DNA of 64,000 nt from JALQUO01 sp964529685 (GTDB taxonomy: Bacteria; Pseudomonadota; Alphaproteobacteria; Rickettsiales; Midichloriaceae): assembly GCA_964529685.1 (NCBI GenBank), contig CAZGZC010000001.1, positions 372,001-436,000 of the forward strand. The letters run 5' to 3'. Of this stretch, positions 8,903 to 17,590 are shown piece after piece. Both the position numbers and the translations under genes were made by a program. The notes beneath the pieces were generated by a model. That model had not been told where the DNA came from and searched no databases. It saw only the letters and a program-made list of their open reading frames with translations. How positions within the stretch are numbered: position 1 is the stretch's first letter; each line of letters opens with the position of its first letter.

Positions 8903-9664
8903 ATGATAGAGATAACAATTTTGGGTTGTGGTGGATCAGATGGCGTACCACAGATTGGTTGTAGCTGCTCAGTTTGTACATCAAAAAACTCTAAAAATCA
9001 TAGAACTAGAGCATCAATTTTAGTTAAGGTTGACGATTTTCATATACTAATTGATGCAGGACCAGACTTGCATCAACAGGCAATACGTGAAGGAATGAAT
9101 GCAATCGATGCTGTCCTACTGACTCATGCTCACTATGATCATATAGCTGGTATTGGAGACATAAAGCGGCTTATGAAAGATGATGTACCAACATCTTTAT
9201 TTGCTGACCCAGATACAATAACTGTTGTTGAAAGTAATTTCAAATATGCATTTTTTAGTAAAAGTAAGCTTTATCCTGCAATCATAAATGGTCATTCATT
9301 TCACGGGAGTTTCTCAATTATAGGATGTGGCTTACCAATAATACCATTTAAGCAGAGACATGGAAAAGTCTACTCTTATGGCTTCAGAATTGGTGATTTT
9401 GCCTACTCTACTGATGTAAACGGATTAGATGATAATGCTTACAAAATGCTTAAGACAGTTAAACTATGGGTTGTAGATTGTCTACGATATTATCATTCTC
9501 CTACTCACTTTGCATTAGATGACACAATTGCTGCAATATTGCAGGTTAATCCTGATGAGGCCATTATTACTCATATGTCTCATACGATAGATTATAGCTT
9601 GTTGTCAGAAGTTCTGCCGGCTAGAGTTAAGCTCGCTTATGATGGGATGAAAATTACAATATAA
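8903..9664 (+). CDS. PhnP-like metallo-beta-lactamase-fold hydrolase
   Basis: A 253-residue metallo-beta-lactamase-fold phosphodiesterase. The N-terminus carries GCGGSDGVPQIGCSCSVC, with cysteines placed like the structural zinc loop of PhnP. The metal-binding HAHYDHIAGI motif, TDVNGLD and the C-terminal ITHMSHTIDY are present. PhnP hydrolyses cyclic ribose phosphates; Rickettsiales homologues have no assigned substrate. It follows gyrA on the same strand after 100 bases and is the last gene before the strand switch to the accessory block. Confidence 0.85.
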   Translation: MIEITILGCGGSDGVPQIGCSCSVCTSKNSKNHRTRASILVKVDDFHILIDAGPDLHQQAIREGMNAIDAVLLTHAHYDHIAGIGDIKRLMKDDVPTSLFADPDTITVVESNFKYAFFSKSKLYPAIINGHSFHGSFSIIGCGLPIIPFKQRHGKVYSYGFRIGDFAYSTDVNGLDDNAYKMLKTVKLWVVDCLRYYHSPTHFALDDTIAAILQVNPDEAIITHMSHTIDYSLLSEVLPARVKLAYDGMKITI

Positions 9665-9910
9665 ATCTCTCAAACTTTACTTATGATTGTGGTATCCTAC
9701 CTAGGATTATGATCATTTATTTTTGAATCAATCTTATTATGTAAGATTAACAATTAAATAAAATTTGATTTTTTGTAAAAATCTTTGATTCTGTAACTTC
9801 CTGAGTTATAGGTGTTACTTACTTTCATCATCACTATACAAAGCCGAAACTTATAGACAGTTAATTGTTTTTATCGGAGGGCTGTATTCTTTGGCAACTA
9901 GTTATTAAAA

Positions 9911-11194
9911 TTAAAACATAGCTTCCCACTCAGCTTCTGTGATACCTCTGCCATCTTCGTCATAATAGAGGTATGATTTATATTGTTTATATTTACATTC
10001 AAGCCATGAACCACCCCATGTATCATAACCGATTGGACCTACATCGCCTTTAAGTTTTAGTTCATGTGAAGGACGTTTAAAATTGTTATAGTAGAGAGCT
10101 CCAAAATCTAGAGCTATGTCATACTCCTCTTCCGCTCTTAAAAAACCAACAGTAGTTGCTATAGGACCTGTCTCACAAATAACTTTATGGAAATCATTTT
10201 TAGGATATTTTATATAATAGAGTGGATCTTGAGATATAATGTTTCTTTCAACAATGTCCCACATAGAAGTGATAACTTTAGAGTTAGGTTGTCCAGCCGA
10301 GATGATGGAATTACATAAACGAGTGCTTTGTAGTGTGTTTGATTCTTTTCCAATAATAGAATTATAATGCTTCATAAGATCAAACATATGATACTGTTTA
10401 TTATCATGAAGTTTCAATTGATCAAAGAAATTGTAATCTACATCAAAATATATACCACCAAGATTTTTTACTGCAGCTAATCTCACAACATCACTCATGC
10501 TTGCAAACTTCTTTTCATTAAACATCTTCTCAAGAGCTGTGTCGACAGAAAGTAGATCATACTTCATCTGAGATAAACCAGAGATGACTATATTTGGAAG
10601 AGGAATGTCTAATTTCGCTTGATTTCTTATCTCTGAGATCTCATTATTCATTACATCATTGATATTAATCACTATAAACTCAGGTAACTCGATTTGCCCC
10701 TCATCTATATTACAGATCTTACGCAGATTAGTAAGTTCTGGATGCTGAATGAGATCTTCTCTACTGTAGTTTGTCCATAAGATATGATGAAAATGATCAT
10801 CTGAGATGGGTAATTTAGATTCTTGAGCACCTTTATCTAAGTTTTTTATACTACCTATAAATGTGTTATCTATATCATCTATACCACCGGTTACTTTGTT
10901 GGGATTATATTTATTATGTTTAAACTCATCTGAGACATAAGTAAGAATATCGCGAGGTTTATCCATATTTGTTAACCAAACATGGTGTGAGACTGCTGGA
11001 TATTCATTTATCCTGCCTTGAAACTCCTGATCAAGATTTGTGAGAGGCAGTAGTGCTTTTAGAGAGAGTAGTTTATTTTCTTGATAATTTCTATCTATAA
11101 ATTTTTTATAGAGATCAATCGATAAACCTTCAAAATCCAAGATTTTATTCATTTCATCTCTACTTACTGCAGGGTAGTATTTTTTATTTCTCAT
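9911..11194 (-). CDS. TcdB-like DXD-motif glycosyltransferase, putative effector (copy A)
   Basis: A 427-residue protein with the hallmarks of the GT-A sugar-binding family that includes the large clostridial glucosyltransferase toxins. An N-terminal HHVWLTN segment (71-76) and ILWTN (138-142) precede SDVVRLAAVKNLGGIYFDVD: Asp235 and Arg238 match the toxin D-x-x-R and Asp251/Asp253 are the metal-binding DXD pair. A late Trp-rich stretch (WGGSWLE) resembles the C-terminal Trp region of that fold. No signal peptide or membrane segment is seen. It is paralogous to the gene upstream along most of its length, 52 bases away, and both end in a similar tail (here GITEAEWEAMF). Such proteins often glycosylate host proteins; secretion and target here are inference. 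Confidence 0.72.
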   Translation of the reverse strand: MRNKKYYPAVSRDEMNKILDFEGLSIDLYKKFIDRNYQENKLLSLKALLPLTNLDQEFQGRINEYPAVSHHVWLTNMDKPRDILTYVSDEFKHNKYNPNKVTGGIDDIDNTFIGSIKNLDKGAQESKLPISDDHFHHILWTNYSREDLIQHPELTNLRKICNIDEGQIELPEFIVININDVMNNEISEIRNQAKLDIPLPNIVISGLSQMKYDLLSVDTALEKMFNEKKFASMSDVVRLAAVKNLGGIYFDVDYNFFDQLKLHDNKQYHMFDLMKHYNSIIGKESNTLQSTRLCNSIISAGQPNSKVITSMWDIVERNIISQDPLYYIKYPKNDFHKVICETGPIATTVGFLRAEEEYDIALDFGALYYNNFKRPSHELKLKGDVGPIGYDTWGGSWLECKYKQYKSYLYYDEDGRGITEAEWEAMF

Positions 11195-11246
11195 ATCTGG
11201 TTTGTGTTTTTAGACAGAAGTGAAGTTATAAAATGTCAAATCGAAA

Positions 11247-12587
11247 TCACCACACCATTGCTGCCAACTGCTCAGCTGTTATTCCTTCTCCTGTGTCTGT
11301 GTTGTATGCTGCGAATCCAAAGAGCTTGTCTGCATCTATAGCCCAAGTACCACTTGATATTGTACGACCAATTATTCCCAAATCTGATTCAATGTAAGAC
11401 TGATCTCTTGTAAATACAAGTTGTTCATCATGAATCAATTTAGATGGAGGTACAGTAAAATCATGCATAGAAGAATTTTTGATGAATGCTAAAGTTATTG
11501 GTGTAGGACCAGTTTGACAAATGACTTGCTGTCCACCACTGGCATTATATTTTATATATTCTATAGTTTCTGGTATCGTTATATTCCTATATATGAGATT
11601 CCAATTTTCTAACATAATTGATGCATTAGGTTGTGCTGCTGATAAGAAACCATTAGAACAAAAATCATTATATTCTTTTCCAAGAATCACATTATAATTT
11701 TTCATTAAATCGAAGAGATTATATTTTTTCTGCTCATTATGCACTTTATCTTGATCAAATATTTCTTGATCAAAGTCAAAATATAGCCCCCCCATATCTT
11801 TCATTGCTATTGCTCTAATCACATCACTAGTACTTGCAACTAGATGTTTCTGTCTCATCTCTTCTAACTGATTCCTTACTGATAAGAGATCTTTTTTTGT
11901 ATTTTGTAAACCTTTGAAGATCGATCTAGGTAAAGGTCTATCTGGATGAGCAAGATCTTTAATTGATGATATATCTTGATCCATTATATCATTTACATTC
12001 AAAACGACAAAATTCGGTAGTTCTACTGAAGATTCATCTATATTATATATCTTCCTAAGACTTTTAAGTTGAGGGTTATTGTGCATCTCATCTCTACTCA
12101 TATTTGTCCAAATTATGTGATAAAAACCATCTTCAGATAATGATAATTTTGAATTCTTAGCACCTTTATCTATGTTAAAACAACTTTGTATAAAGAAGTT
12201 CTCAGGATCATCTATTGTTGTCAGTCTTTTTAACGCTTCTGGTGTACCAACTGTATGTTCACCTTTTTTATACACTTTAAGGTCATCATCTTGTCTACTT
12301 GTTAAGTTTGTTATCCATACATGATGTGTAAGAGCTGTATACTCAGGAATCCTCCCTGGAGTTTCATCTGCTAGGTGGATTTTATCAAGTGGTAAGATTG
12401 ATCTTAGATAATCAAGTTGATCAATATCTCTACTCCCAACCATCATATACTTAGCTTTTTCCATTAACTCATCATACCTATCTGGATCAAATGTTCTAAA
12501 TTCTATATCTAGAATCCTTACAAAATCAAAACATGATATAGCTTTTATAATATTTGGAAATTTTTTACTGAAGCCTTTCTTTCTCAT
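11247..12587 (-). CDS. TcdB-like DXD-motif glycosyltransferase, putative effector (copy B)
   Basis: A 446-residue paralogue of the downstream gene. It shares THHVWITNL, HIIWTNMSRDEM, LRKIYNID, SDVIRAIAMKDMGGLYFDFD (Asp255, Arg258, DXD pair Asp271/Asp273), the FDLMKNYNVILGKE segment and the motif CQTGP. The N-terminal 50 residues differ from copy A. It ends in GITAEQLAAMVW, close to the tail of copy A. The two probably form an operon (52-base gap) from a tandem duplication. There is no signal peptide, which fits type IV export rather than Sec, but no direct evidence of secretion exists. It could instead modify a bacterial surface glycan; the D-x-x-R plus GG-x-Y-x-D-x-D layout favours the toxin-like family. 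Confidence 0.72.
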   Translation of the reverse strand: MRKKGFSKKFPNIIKAISCFDFVRILDIEFRTFDPDRYDELMEKAKYMMVGSRDIDQLDYLRSILPLDKIHLADETPGRIPEYTALTHHVWITNLTSRQDDDLKVYKKGEHTVGTPEALKRLTTIDDPENFFIQSCFNIDKGAKNSKLSLSEDGFYHIIWTNMSRDEMHNNPQLKSLRKIYNIDESSVELPNFVVLNVNDIMDQDISSIKDLAHPDRPLPRSIFKGLQNTKKDLLSVRNQLEEMRQKHLVASTSDVIRAIAMKDMGGLYFDFDQEIFDQDKVHNEQKKYNLFDLMKNYNVILGKEYNDFCSNGFLSAAQPNASIMLENWNLIYRNITIPETIEYIKYNASGGQQVICQTGPTPITLAFIKNSSMHDFTVPPSKLIHDEQLVFTRDQSYIESDLGIIGRTISSGTWAIDADKLFGFAAYNTDTGEGITAEQLAAMVW

Positions 12588-12699
12588 TTTATATATATTG
12601 ATTTATGATTTATAAGTACACTTATATTTTATATACATAAAATCATTTCTAGTAAAGAAAATAATTTCTTCCTAGTAAAAACAACTCTCATCAGACAGA

Positions 12700-15600
12700 T
12701 TATAATTCCTCAACAGTTGGTTGAGCGCCTGGATAGAAGTCATTATATGCAGCACCAACTAACTCCCCATTGACGTCACCATTCCCAGACCAGAATAAAA
12801 CTCCGCCATAACCACCTGCTTTAACAAAATCTGCTTTTGCTTGTATAGAAACAGGAGTATCATAAGTAATGAAGTAACCATTTTTATGAAGACCTGCAAC
12901 ACCTATGAGCTTTGTTTGCGCTACGTCTGCATATATTAGCTCTTCTTTAAGATCGCCTTTAGTAATCATTTCTGTAATTGAGTAACCTTTTGTACCGGTT
13001 GTGCCATTTTCTGTTACACTGCCATCAGTGTATCCTAGATTTCCAGTTACAATAGCAAGATTTGTGTTACTTTTATAAAGAGGTACTAGATTATTAGCCC
13101 AATTAGTATCAGATACAAATGGTTTGTAGAGGAAATCAGATGGTTGATATGAAGCAAATTGAGCAGGATCAAAATCACTTCCTAATTTATAAGCTCTACC
13201 ATAAGCAGCACCGCCGAAGTGCAATTTATTGTATGGAAAAACTGTCTTGAAAGCGGACATTGTTGCTTCTATATTAAACAAATGCTCTGGTCCACTAGGA
13301 TTATTATAAAGCGCTGTATGGAAATTTGTTCCAGCGCTTGGTCCATCGAAAGTGCCATGATAATCATAAGTCATTAAATTCAGTTTATCTACAGCAGCAT
13401 TTATTTCACCCCAGAAATCTCTGTTATTAGCAGTCCCAGCATTCTTGATAATATCAACTATATTTGGATTACCACCAATTGCAAAAGATAGTTTAAAATC
13501 ACTTGAGAAGTTAGTGGTTAATGCAGTCCTAAGTATTTTTAAACTATCTACTACTGCTAATACTTCAGAGTTTGACATAGGGCTCCACTGATTAGAATAT
13601 GGTTCTAAATCTATGTCAATGCCATCAAAATATTGTTTAACATTGTTTGTCCAAGTACATGCACTCGGCACAGTAGTTTTTATGAAAGTTACAATAGAAT
13701 TAGCAAGTCCTATCGGATTGTTTTTCATCGCATCTAAAAGAGTTACGCTACATGACCAACCACCAATTGATAAAAGGGCTAATTTTCCATTAGCATGAGC
13801 TCCTTCTATAAATTTTGACATGGTACTTCTACCTCCCCAGTAATCTGTTGCTGGATCGACTCCATTGAGATATTTAGTTTTATCTATTGCATAGAAATCA
13901 GCATAAGGATCTGTGGAGAAGATTTCAACAGTGTCTGTCTTACCAGTTGCATAAGATCCAGTTGCAGTTGGAAGTTTTCCATTGGTTTTGTATTGATACC
14001 ACTCACCATCTACACCATCAGGATTTGGAGCTGAATTTCCTACCATGGCGAAGGCATATACAGCTTCCGTCACTTTATTCCATGCTATATTTGACACTTG
14101 ATAATTGCTTCCATAGACTGAATAGTTACCATAGTATAGAGAGACATCCTCATTTGCAGCAGGTGCAGGAGGTGGAGGTGGAGTAGGATTATCTGAAATC
14201 GGCTCCAGAGAGCCAGTGCGAGAATAAGAGGTTATTTCTGAAATTATTGGATCATTGGTACCAGTAAACGATGTTATGTTATCATTAAGTATAGCATGTA
14301 AGCCAAATAGTGTATTTTTGCCATTTACACCTTGGAATAAAACATAATCGCAGTTGATATTAGTTATTTTACCAATAACTGGATTAGGTTGTGCTATGTC
14401 TGAACTGTTGTATATTACAAGTTTGAAAGGATTATTCAGATCTGAAGCAGAGATATCCTCAAGCTTTAAATAATCTCCGCTTGAAAAAGCAATCGCTGTT
14501 CCTAGGTCGTCATATACTGTTCCATTTGTTTGATTTGATATATTGCAAGATTTTGTTGTTGCACAATCATTACTTGTAGATACATCCGCTGCTTGTGACT
14601 TATCAAACTTGAGATTTGTAATAAAATTCTTTACTGAGTTATTCGCTTGATTAACTGCATCTCCAACATTTTGAGAACTTAAAGCTTTTATAAGAGAAGC
14701 TGAGAAAATCTCAAGATCTGTTTTTTGAGGCGTGCTTAGTGAGTATTGGCACTTAGATTGTGTTGTTTGGCCGTTATTGGCAATATTTTTAGCTATCTGA
14801 CTGGCTACTTCTACTGCTTTTTGAGCATCTGCTTGAGCTGCAGTTGCTGTAGTTGCAGCTATTTCTGCTTTTCCTTGAGCTGCTGTTGCTGCTGTTGCAC
14901 TGTCTCCTGCTGTAGTTGCTGCTGCCTCAGCATTTCCTTGAGCTGCNNNNNNNNNNNNNNNNNNNNNNNNNNNNNNNNNNNNNNNNNNNNNNNNNNNNNN
15001 NNNNNNNNNNNNNNNNNNNNNNNNNNNNNNNNNNNNNNNNNNNNNNTTTGAGCTGCCTCAGCATCTGCTTTAGCTATAGTTGCTGCTGTTTGAGCTGCCT
15101 CAGCATCTGCTTTAGCTATAGTTGCTGCTGTTTGAGCTGTCTCAGCATCTGCTTTAGCTGTAGTTGCTGCCGCCGCACTACTCGCTGCTGCCGCTGCACT
15201 ATCTGCTGCTGCTGTTTGAGCTGCCTCAGCATTTGCTTTAGCTACAGTTGCTGCTGTTGCACTATCTGCTGCTGCTGTTTGAGCTGCCTCAGCATCTGCT
15301 TTAGCTGTAGTTGCTCCTATTTGAGCTACCTCAGCATTTGCTTTAGCTACAGTTGCTGCTGTTGCATTGTCTCCTGCTGTAGTTGCAGCTGCCTCAGCAT
15401 CTGCTTTAGCTATAGTTGCTGCTGTTGCACTCTGCGCTGCTTCTGCTGTTGCACTCTGTGCTGCTGCTGCTCCTGCTGCTGCTCCTGCTGCTGCTCCTGC
15501 TGCTGCTCCTGCTGCTGCTGTTTGAGCTGCTTCTGCTGCTGCTGTTTGAGCTGCAGTTGCTGCTTTTGCTGCTTCTGCTGCTGTTTGAGCTGCTTCTGCT

Positions 15601-15761
15601 GCTGCTGTTTGAGCTGCTTCTGCTGCTGCTGCTCCTGCTGTTGCACTGTCTGCTGCCGCCGCCGCACTATTCGCTGCTTTTTCAGCTGTTGAGTGAATTG
15701 TAGAACAAGAAATATCGCATGTTGGATTAACTGGTATTATAGGATTTTTATTTTTATGCAT
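12700..15761 (-). CDS. Composite GH18 chitinase with Ala-rich repeat N-terminus, interrupted by an assembly gap
   Basis: The start at 15761 (MHKNKNPIIPVNPTCDISC) leads into about 225 residues of Ala-rich helical repeats with a 14-residue unit like AKADAEAAQTAATI, running into 100 Ns. Beyond the gap the same repeat type resumes in a different frame. It then stays open without a stop from 14946 to 12700, 748 residues. These are a short Ala-rich part, an unrecognised domain of about 200 residues, a linker NPTPPPPPAPAA, then a full GH18 domain. GH18 features are LALLSIGGWS, catalytic DGIDIDLE (acid/base Glu at 13603-13605), LNLMTYDYHG and a terminal GGVLFWSGNGD. A GTG at 14097 could be mistaken for a start of the chitinase alone. 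The frame difference fits an N-run that does not reflect the true gap length, which should be 2 modulo 3. No signal peptide is seen. Confidence 0.78.
14947..15046. other. Assembly gap of exactly 100 N
   Basis: One hundred consecutive Ns, a conventional placeholder for a gap of unknown size. It lies inside the 42-bp repeat array of the chitinase gene, which explains why the assembly failed there. The coding frames on its two sides differ, so the real length is not 100. Confidence 0.99.
15047..15430 (-). repeat. 42-bp tandem repeats encoding a 14-residue Ala-rich unit
   Basis: Two perfect 42-bp units start at 15047 and 15089, a near-perfect one at 15131, and degenerate or interrupted copies continue to about 15430. 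The minus-strand peptide unit is AKADAEAAQTAATI, strongly helical and likely a coiled-coil or fibrous stalk. The array runs into the assembly gap, so the copy number is unknown. All units stay in frame, so selection keeps the array coding. Confidence 0.9.
15471..15518 (-). repeat. Four tandem 12-bp units encoding GAAA
   Basis: Four consecutive copies of TCCTGCTGCTGC on the plus strand, read on the minus strand as GAAA repeated. They lie in the same Ala-rich N-terminal part of the chitinase gene. Short perfect units like this change copy number by slippage, always in frame (4 codons per unit). Confidence 0.9.
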
Positions 15762-15897
15762 GTTTGTATTTTGTTTATTACTTATTTAAGTTTAAATTAT
15801 AGAAAATCATTTAGGAATCCTAAACAAAAATGAAAACAACATTATTTTTATTAAGTGGTGTGAAAATGCGAAATAGAAAAATGATTCATTATATCTC

Positions 15898-15926
15898 TTG
15901 CATTATATAAAAATTATGTTTATAAT
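15898..15926 (+). promoter_or_regulatory. Sigma-70 promoter of tRNA-Asn
   Basis: TTGCAT at 15898-15903 and a perfect TATAAT at 15921-15926 are separated by exactly 17 bases, the optimal sigma-70 spacing. The tRNA begins 15 bases after the -10 box. This is the best-formed promoter I see in the window, and it may also drive cca, which starts 25 bases after the tRNA. Confidence 0.75.
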
Positions 15927-15940
15927 AAGTCTTGAGTTGT

Positions 15941-16015
15941 TCCTCGGTAGCTCAGTGGTAGAGCAAGCGGCTGTTAACCGCTTGGTCGCTGGTTCGAATC
16001 CGGCCCGGGGAGCCA
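15941..16015 (+). tRNA. tRNA-Asn (anticodon GTT), CCA encoded
   Basis: A complete cloverleaf. Acceptor TCCTCGG pairs with CCGGGGA, the D arm is GCTC...GAGC, and the anticodon stem AGCGG/CCGCT holds loop CTGTTAA with anticodon GTT at 15973-15975. The T arm is GCTGG-TTCGAAT-CCGGC, discriminator G, followed by a genomic CCA. All stems pair, with one G-T in the acceptor and one in the T stem. Confidence 0.97.
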
Positions 16016-16039
16016 TTTAGTTCTGTTATTCCAATCTTT

Positions 16040-17260
16040 GTGAGGCAAGTTTTGAAGTTTCCTAAGAAAGCAAATTTTTTGTGTGAGATTTTGGCTAGAG
16101 ATGGCTATCAGGCTCGAGTTGTAGGTGGATATATAAGAGATATAATGAAAAATTTTTCTCCACATGAGCTTGATATGGCTACTGATAGTAAACCAGAGAT
16201 TGTACTAGATATTTGTCAGGAAAATGACGTGCAATGTATACCTACTGGGCTTAAGCATGGTACAGTGACTGCAATTATAGATAGTGAGCCAATTGAAATT
16301 ACAACTCTAAGGCAAGATGCTCATTGTTATGGCAGACACGCTGAAGTTGCATTTATAAATAGTTGGGAAGAAGATGCTAGAAGGCGAGATTTTACAATCA
16401 ATGCTATGTATCTCGACAATAAATTGAGATTATATGACTTCTTTGATGGAGAGAGCGATCTGAATAACAATATTGTAAGATTTATAGGTGATCCGGAGCA
16501 GCGAATTCATGAAGATTATTTACGGATCATGAGGTATTTCAGATTCCTTGGGTATTTTGATAATCTAAAGTTGCATCAAGACAGCTTTAATCAAGCAGTG
16601 ATGTTATCACATAATCTTTGTAAAATATCTTCCGAAAGAATTAGAAATGAATTGCTGAAAGTTTTATCTTCTAGAGCTAGAAACATACCTATTGAGCTAA
16701 TGCTGAAGAGTAAGATATTTGAAAAGATTGGTCTTAGCTTTCACAATATAGATACCTCTAAGTTGTATTTTAGCAGTGATCCAATTATAAATCTCACAGT
16801 TTTGATGAAGTTATCAAATATATGTGATAGTACTGTTTTAAAAGGACTAAAGTTTAGAAACTCAGAGCAGAAGATTATCGGTGAGTTATTAAAATATAAT
16901 TTGGATAATCACTTTAAAAGTGTATTAGAGAAAATGATTCATGGCATAAATACAATTAATATTATACATAATAATATGCAAGAGATAGGTCAATATCTAT
17001 ACATTAAGTTGTTTGAGATGCACTTCTGTATTGAAATAAAATCTTTTACAAGTTGTAATTATGATCAGTTCTTAGAAAATTTTAGAACAGTTTTAAGTTA
17101 TATAAAATTAAAAAAATTTCCTCTTAATGCAGAAGATATTATTGATTTAGGTTACTTGCATCAAGATATTGGAATAAAGTTACGACTTGCTAAACAACTC
17201 TGGATTGATAGTAGTTGTACACTAGAGAAAGCTCATCTTATAAAATTGATTACAAACTGA
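16040..17260 (+). CDS. cca: CCA-adding enzyme / tRNA nucleotidyltransferase
   Basis: Adds or repairs the 3' CCA of tRNAs. The 406-residue protein has the class II nucleotidyltransferase head: VVGGYIRDIMKN, then HELDMATDSKPEIV (the usual D-x-D appears as E-L-D), GLKHGTVTAII, and the RRDFTINAMYLD motif. A PolyA_pol RNA-binding region follows (RFIGDPEQRIHEDYLRIMRYFRF). No ATG is available early; GTG at 16040 is the first start after the tRNA and TTG at 16052 is an alternative. It starts 25 bases after tRNA-Asn, so read-through from the tRNA promoter is likely. Confidence 0.93.
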   Translation: MRQVLKFPKKANFLCEILARDGYQARVVGGYIRDIMKNFSPHELDMATDSKPEIVLDICQENDVQCIPTGLKHGTVTAIIDSEPIEITTLRQDAHCYGRHAEVAFINSWEEDARRRDFTINAMYLDNKLRLYDFFDGESDLNNNIVRFIGDPEQRIHEDYLRIMRYFRFLGYFDNLKLHQDSFNQAVMLSHNLCKISSERIRNELLKVLSSRARNIPIELMLKSKIFEKIGLSFHNIDTSKLYFSSDPIINLTVLMKLSNICDSTVLKGLKFRNSEQKIIGELLKYNLDNHFKSVLEKMIHGINTINIIHNNMQEIGQYLYIKLFEMHFCIEIKSFTSCNYDQFLENFRTVLSYIKLKKFPLNAEDIIDLGYLHQDIGIKLRLAKQLWIDSSCTLEKAHLIKLITN

Positions 17261-17325
17261 AAAAATATATTGTATTTCTGAAATTGATGGTATACAATTA
17301 TTTTGAGTAGAAATTAAAAAAACAA

Positions 17326-17577
17326 ATGTGCAAATCAAAAAAAATTAGTTTAAAATTATTAAGTTGTTTGTTGATTGCTGTTTATATCACAGGATGCTCC
17401 AGTCAGGAGCTATCAAAAGAAGATGTCTATACTGGCGTTGGTGCAGGTGCAGGTGCTATACTTGTTTCAGCACTGGGAGGTGATGAAATAATGAGTTTAG
17501 CCGGCGCTGTAACAGGGGCATACTTTGGTGATAAAATTGGTAAAGAAAAAGATAAACAAGATAAAAAGAACGAATAA
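17326..17577 (+). CDS. Small glycine-zipper lipoprotein
   Basis: An 83-residue protein with a signal peptide ending in a lipobox (YITGC, Cys about 24). A glycine-zipper stretch follows (GVGAGAGAILVSALGGDE, then LAGAVTGAYFGDKIG) and a Lys/Asp-rich tail. It resembles a shortened relative of the next gene and of the Rickettsiales 17-kDa antigen group, lacking their C-terminal domain. It is likely anchored to the outer membrane. The next gene starts 13 bases downstream, so the two are probably one transcript, perhaps from duplication. Confidence 0.75.
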   Translation: MCKSKKISLKLLSCLLIAVYITGCSSQELSKEDVYTGVGAGAGAILVSALGGDEIMSLAGAVTGAYFGDKIGKEKDKQDKKNE

Positions 17578-17590
17578 ATACTTTTTAAAT

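Noticed and set aside
14097..14099. GTG at 14097 as the start of a stand-alone chitinase
   Set aside because: The frame is open for 283 more codons upstream with protein-like sequence and a Pro-rich linker, so the GTG is an internal valine.
15047..15430. Possible CRISPR array
   Set aside because: The repeats are contiguous coding units without unique spacers, in frame within one gene, and no cas genes are nearby.
14746..15703. Cys/Leu/Ser-rich plus-strand frames and Gln-rich minus-strand frames over the Ala repeats
   Set aside because: They are other-frame readings of GCT/GCA repeats (CTGCTG gives poly-Leu, TGCTGC poly-Cys, CAGCAG poly-Gln). Only the Ala-rich frame connects to non-repetitive protein sequence and to the chitinase.
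15974..16165. 63-codon minus-strand frame ending LPGPDSNQRPSG
   Set aside because: It is antisense to tRNA-Asn and the start of cca; this peptide end is a well-known artefact of reading tRNA genes backwards.
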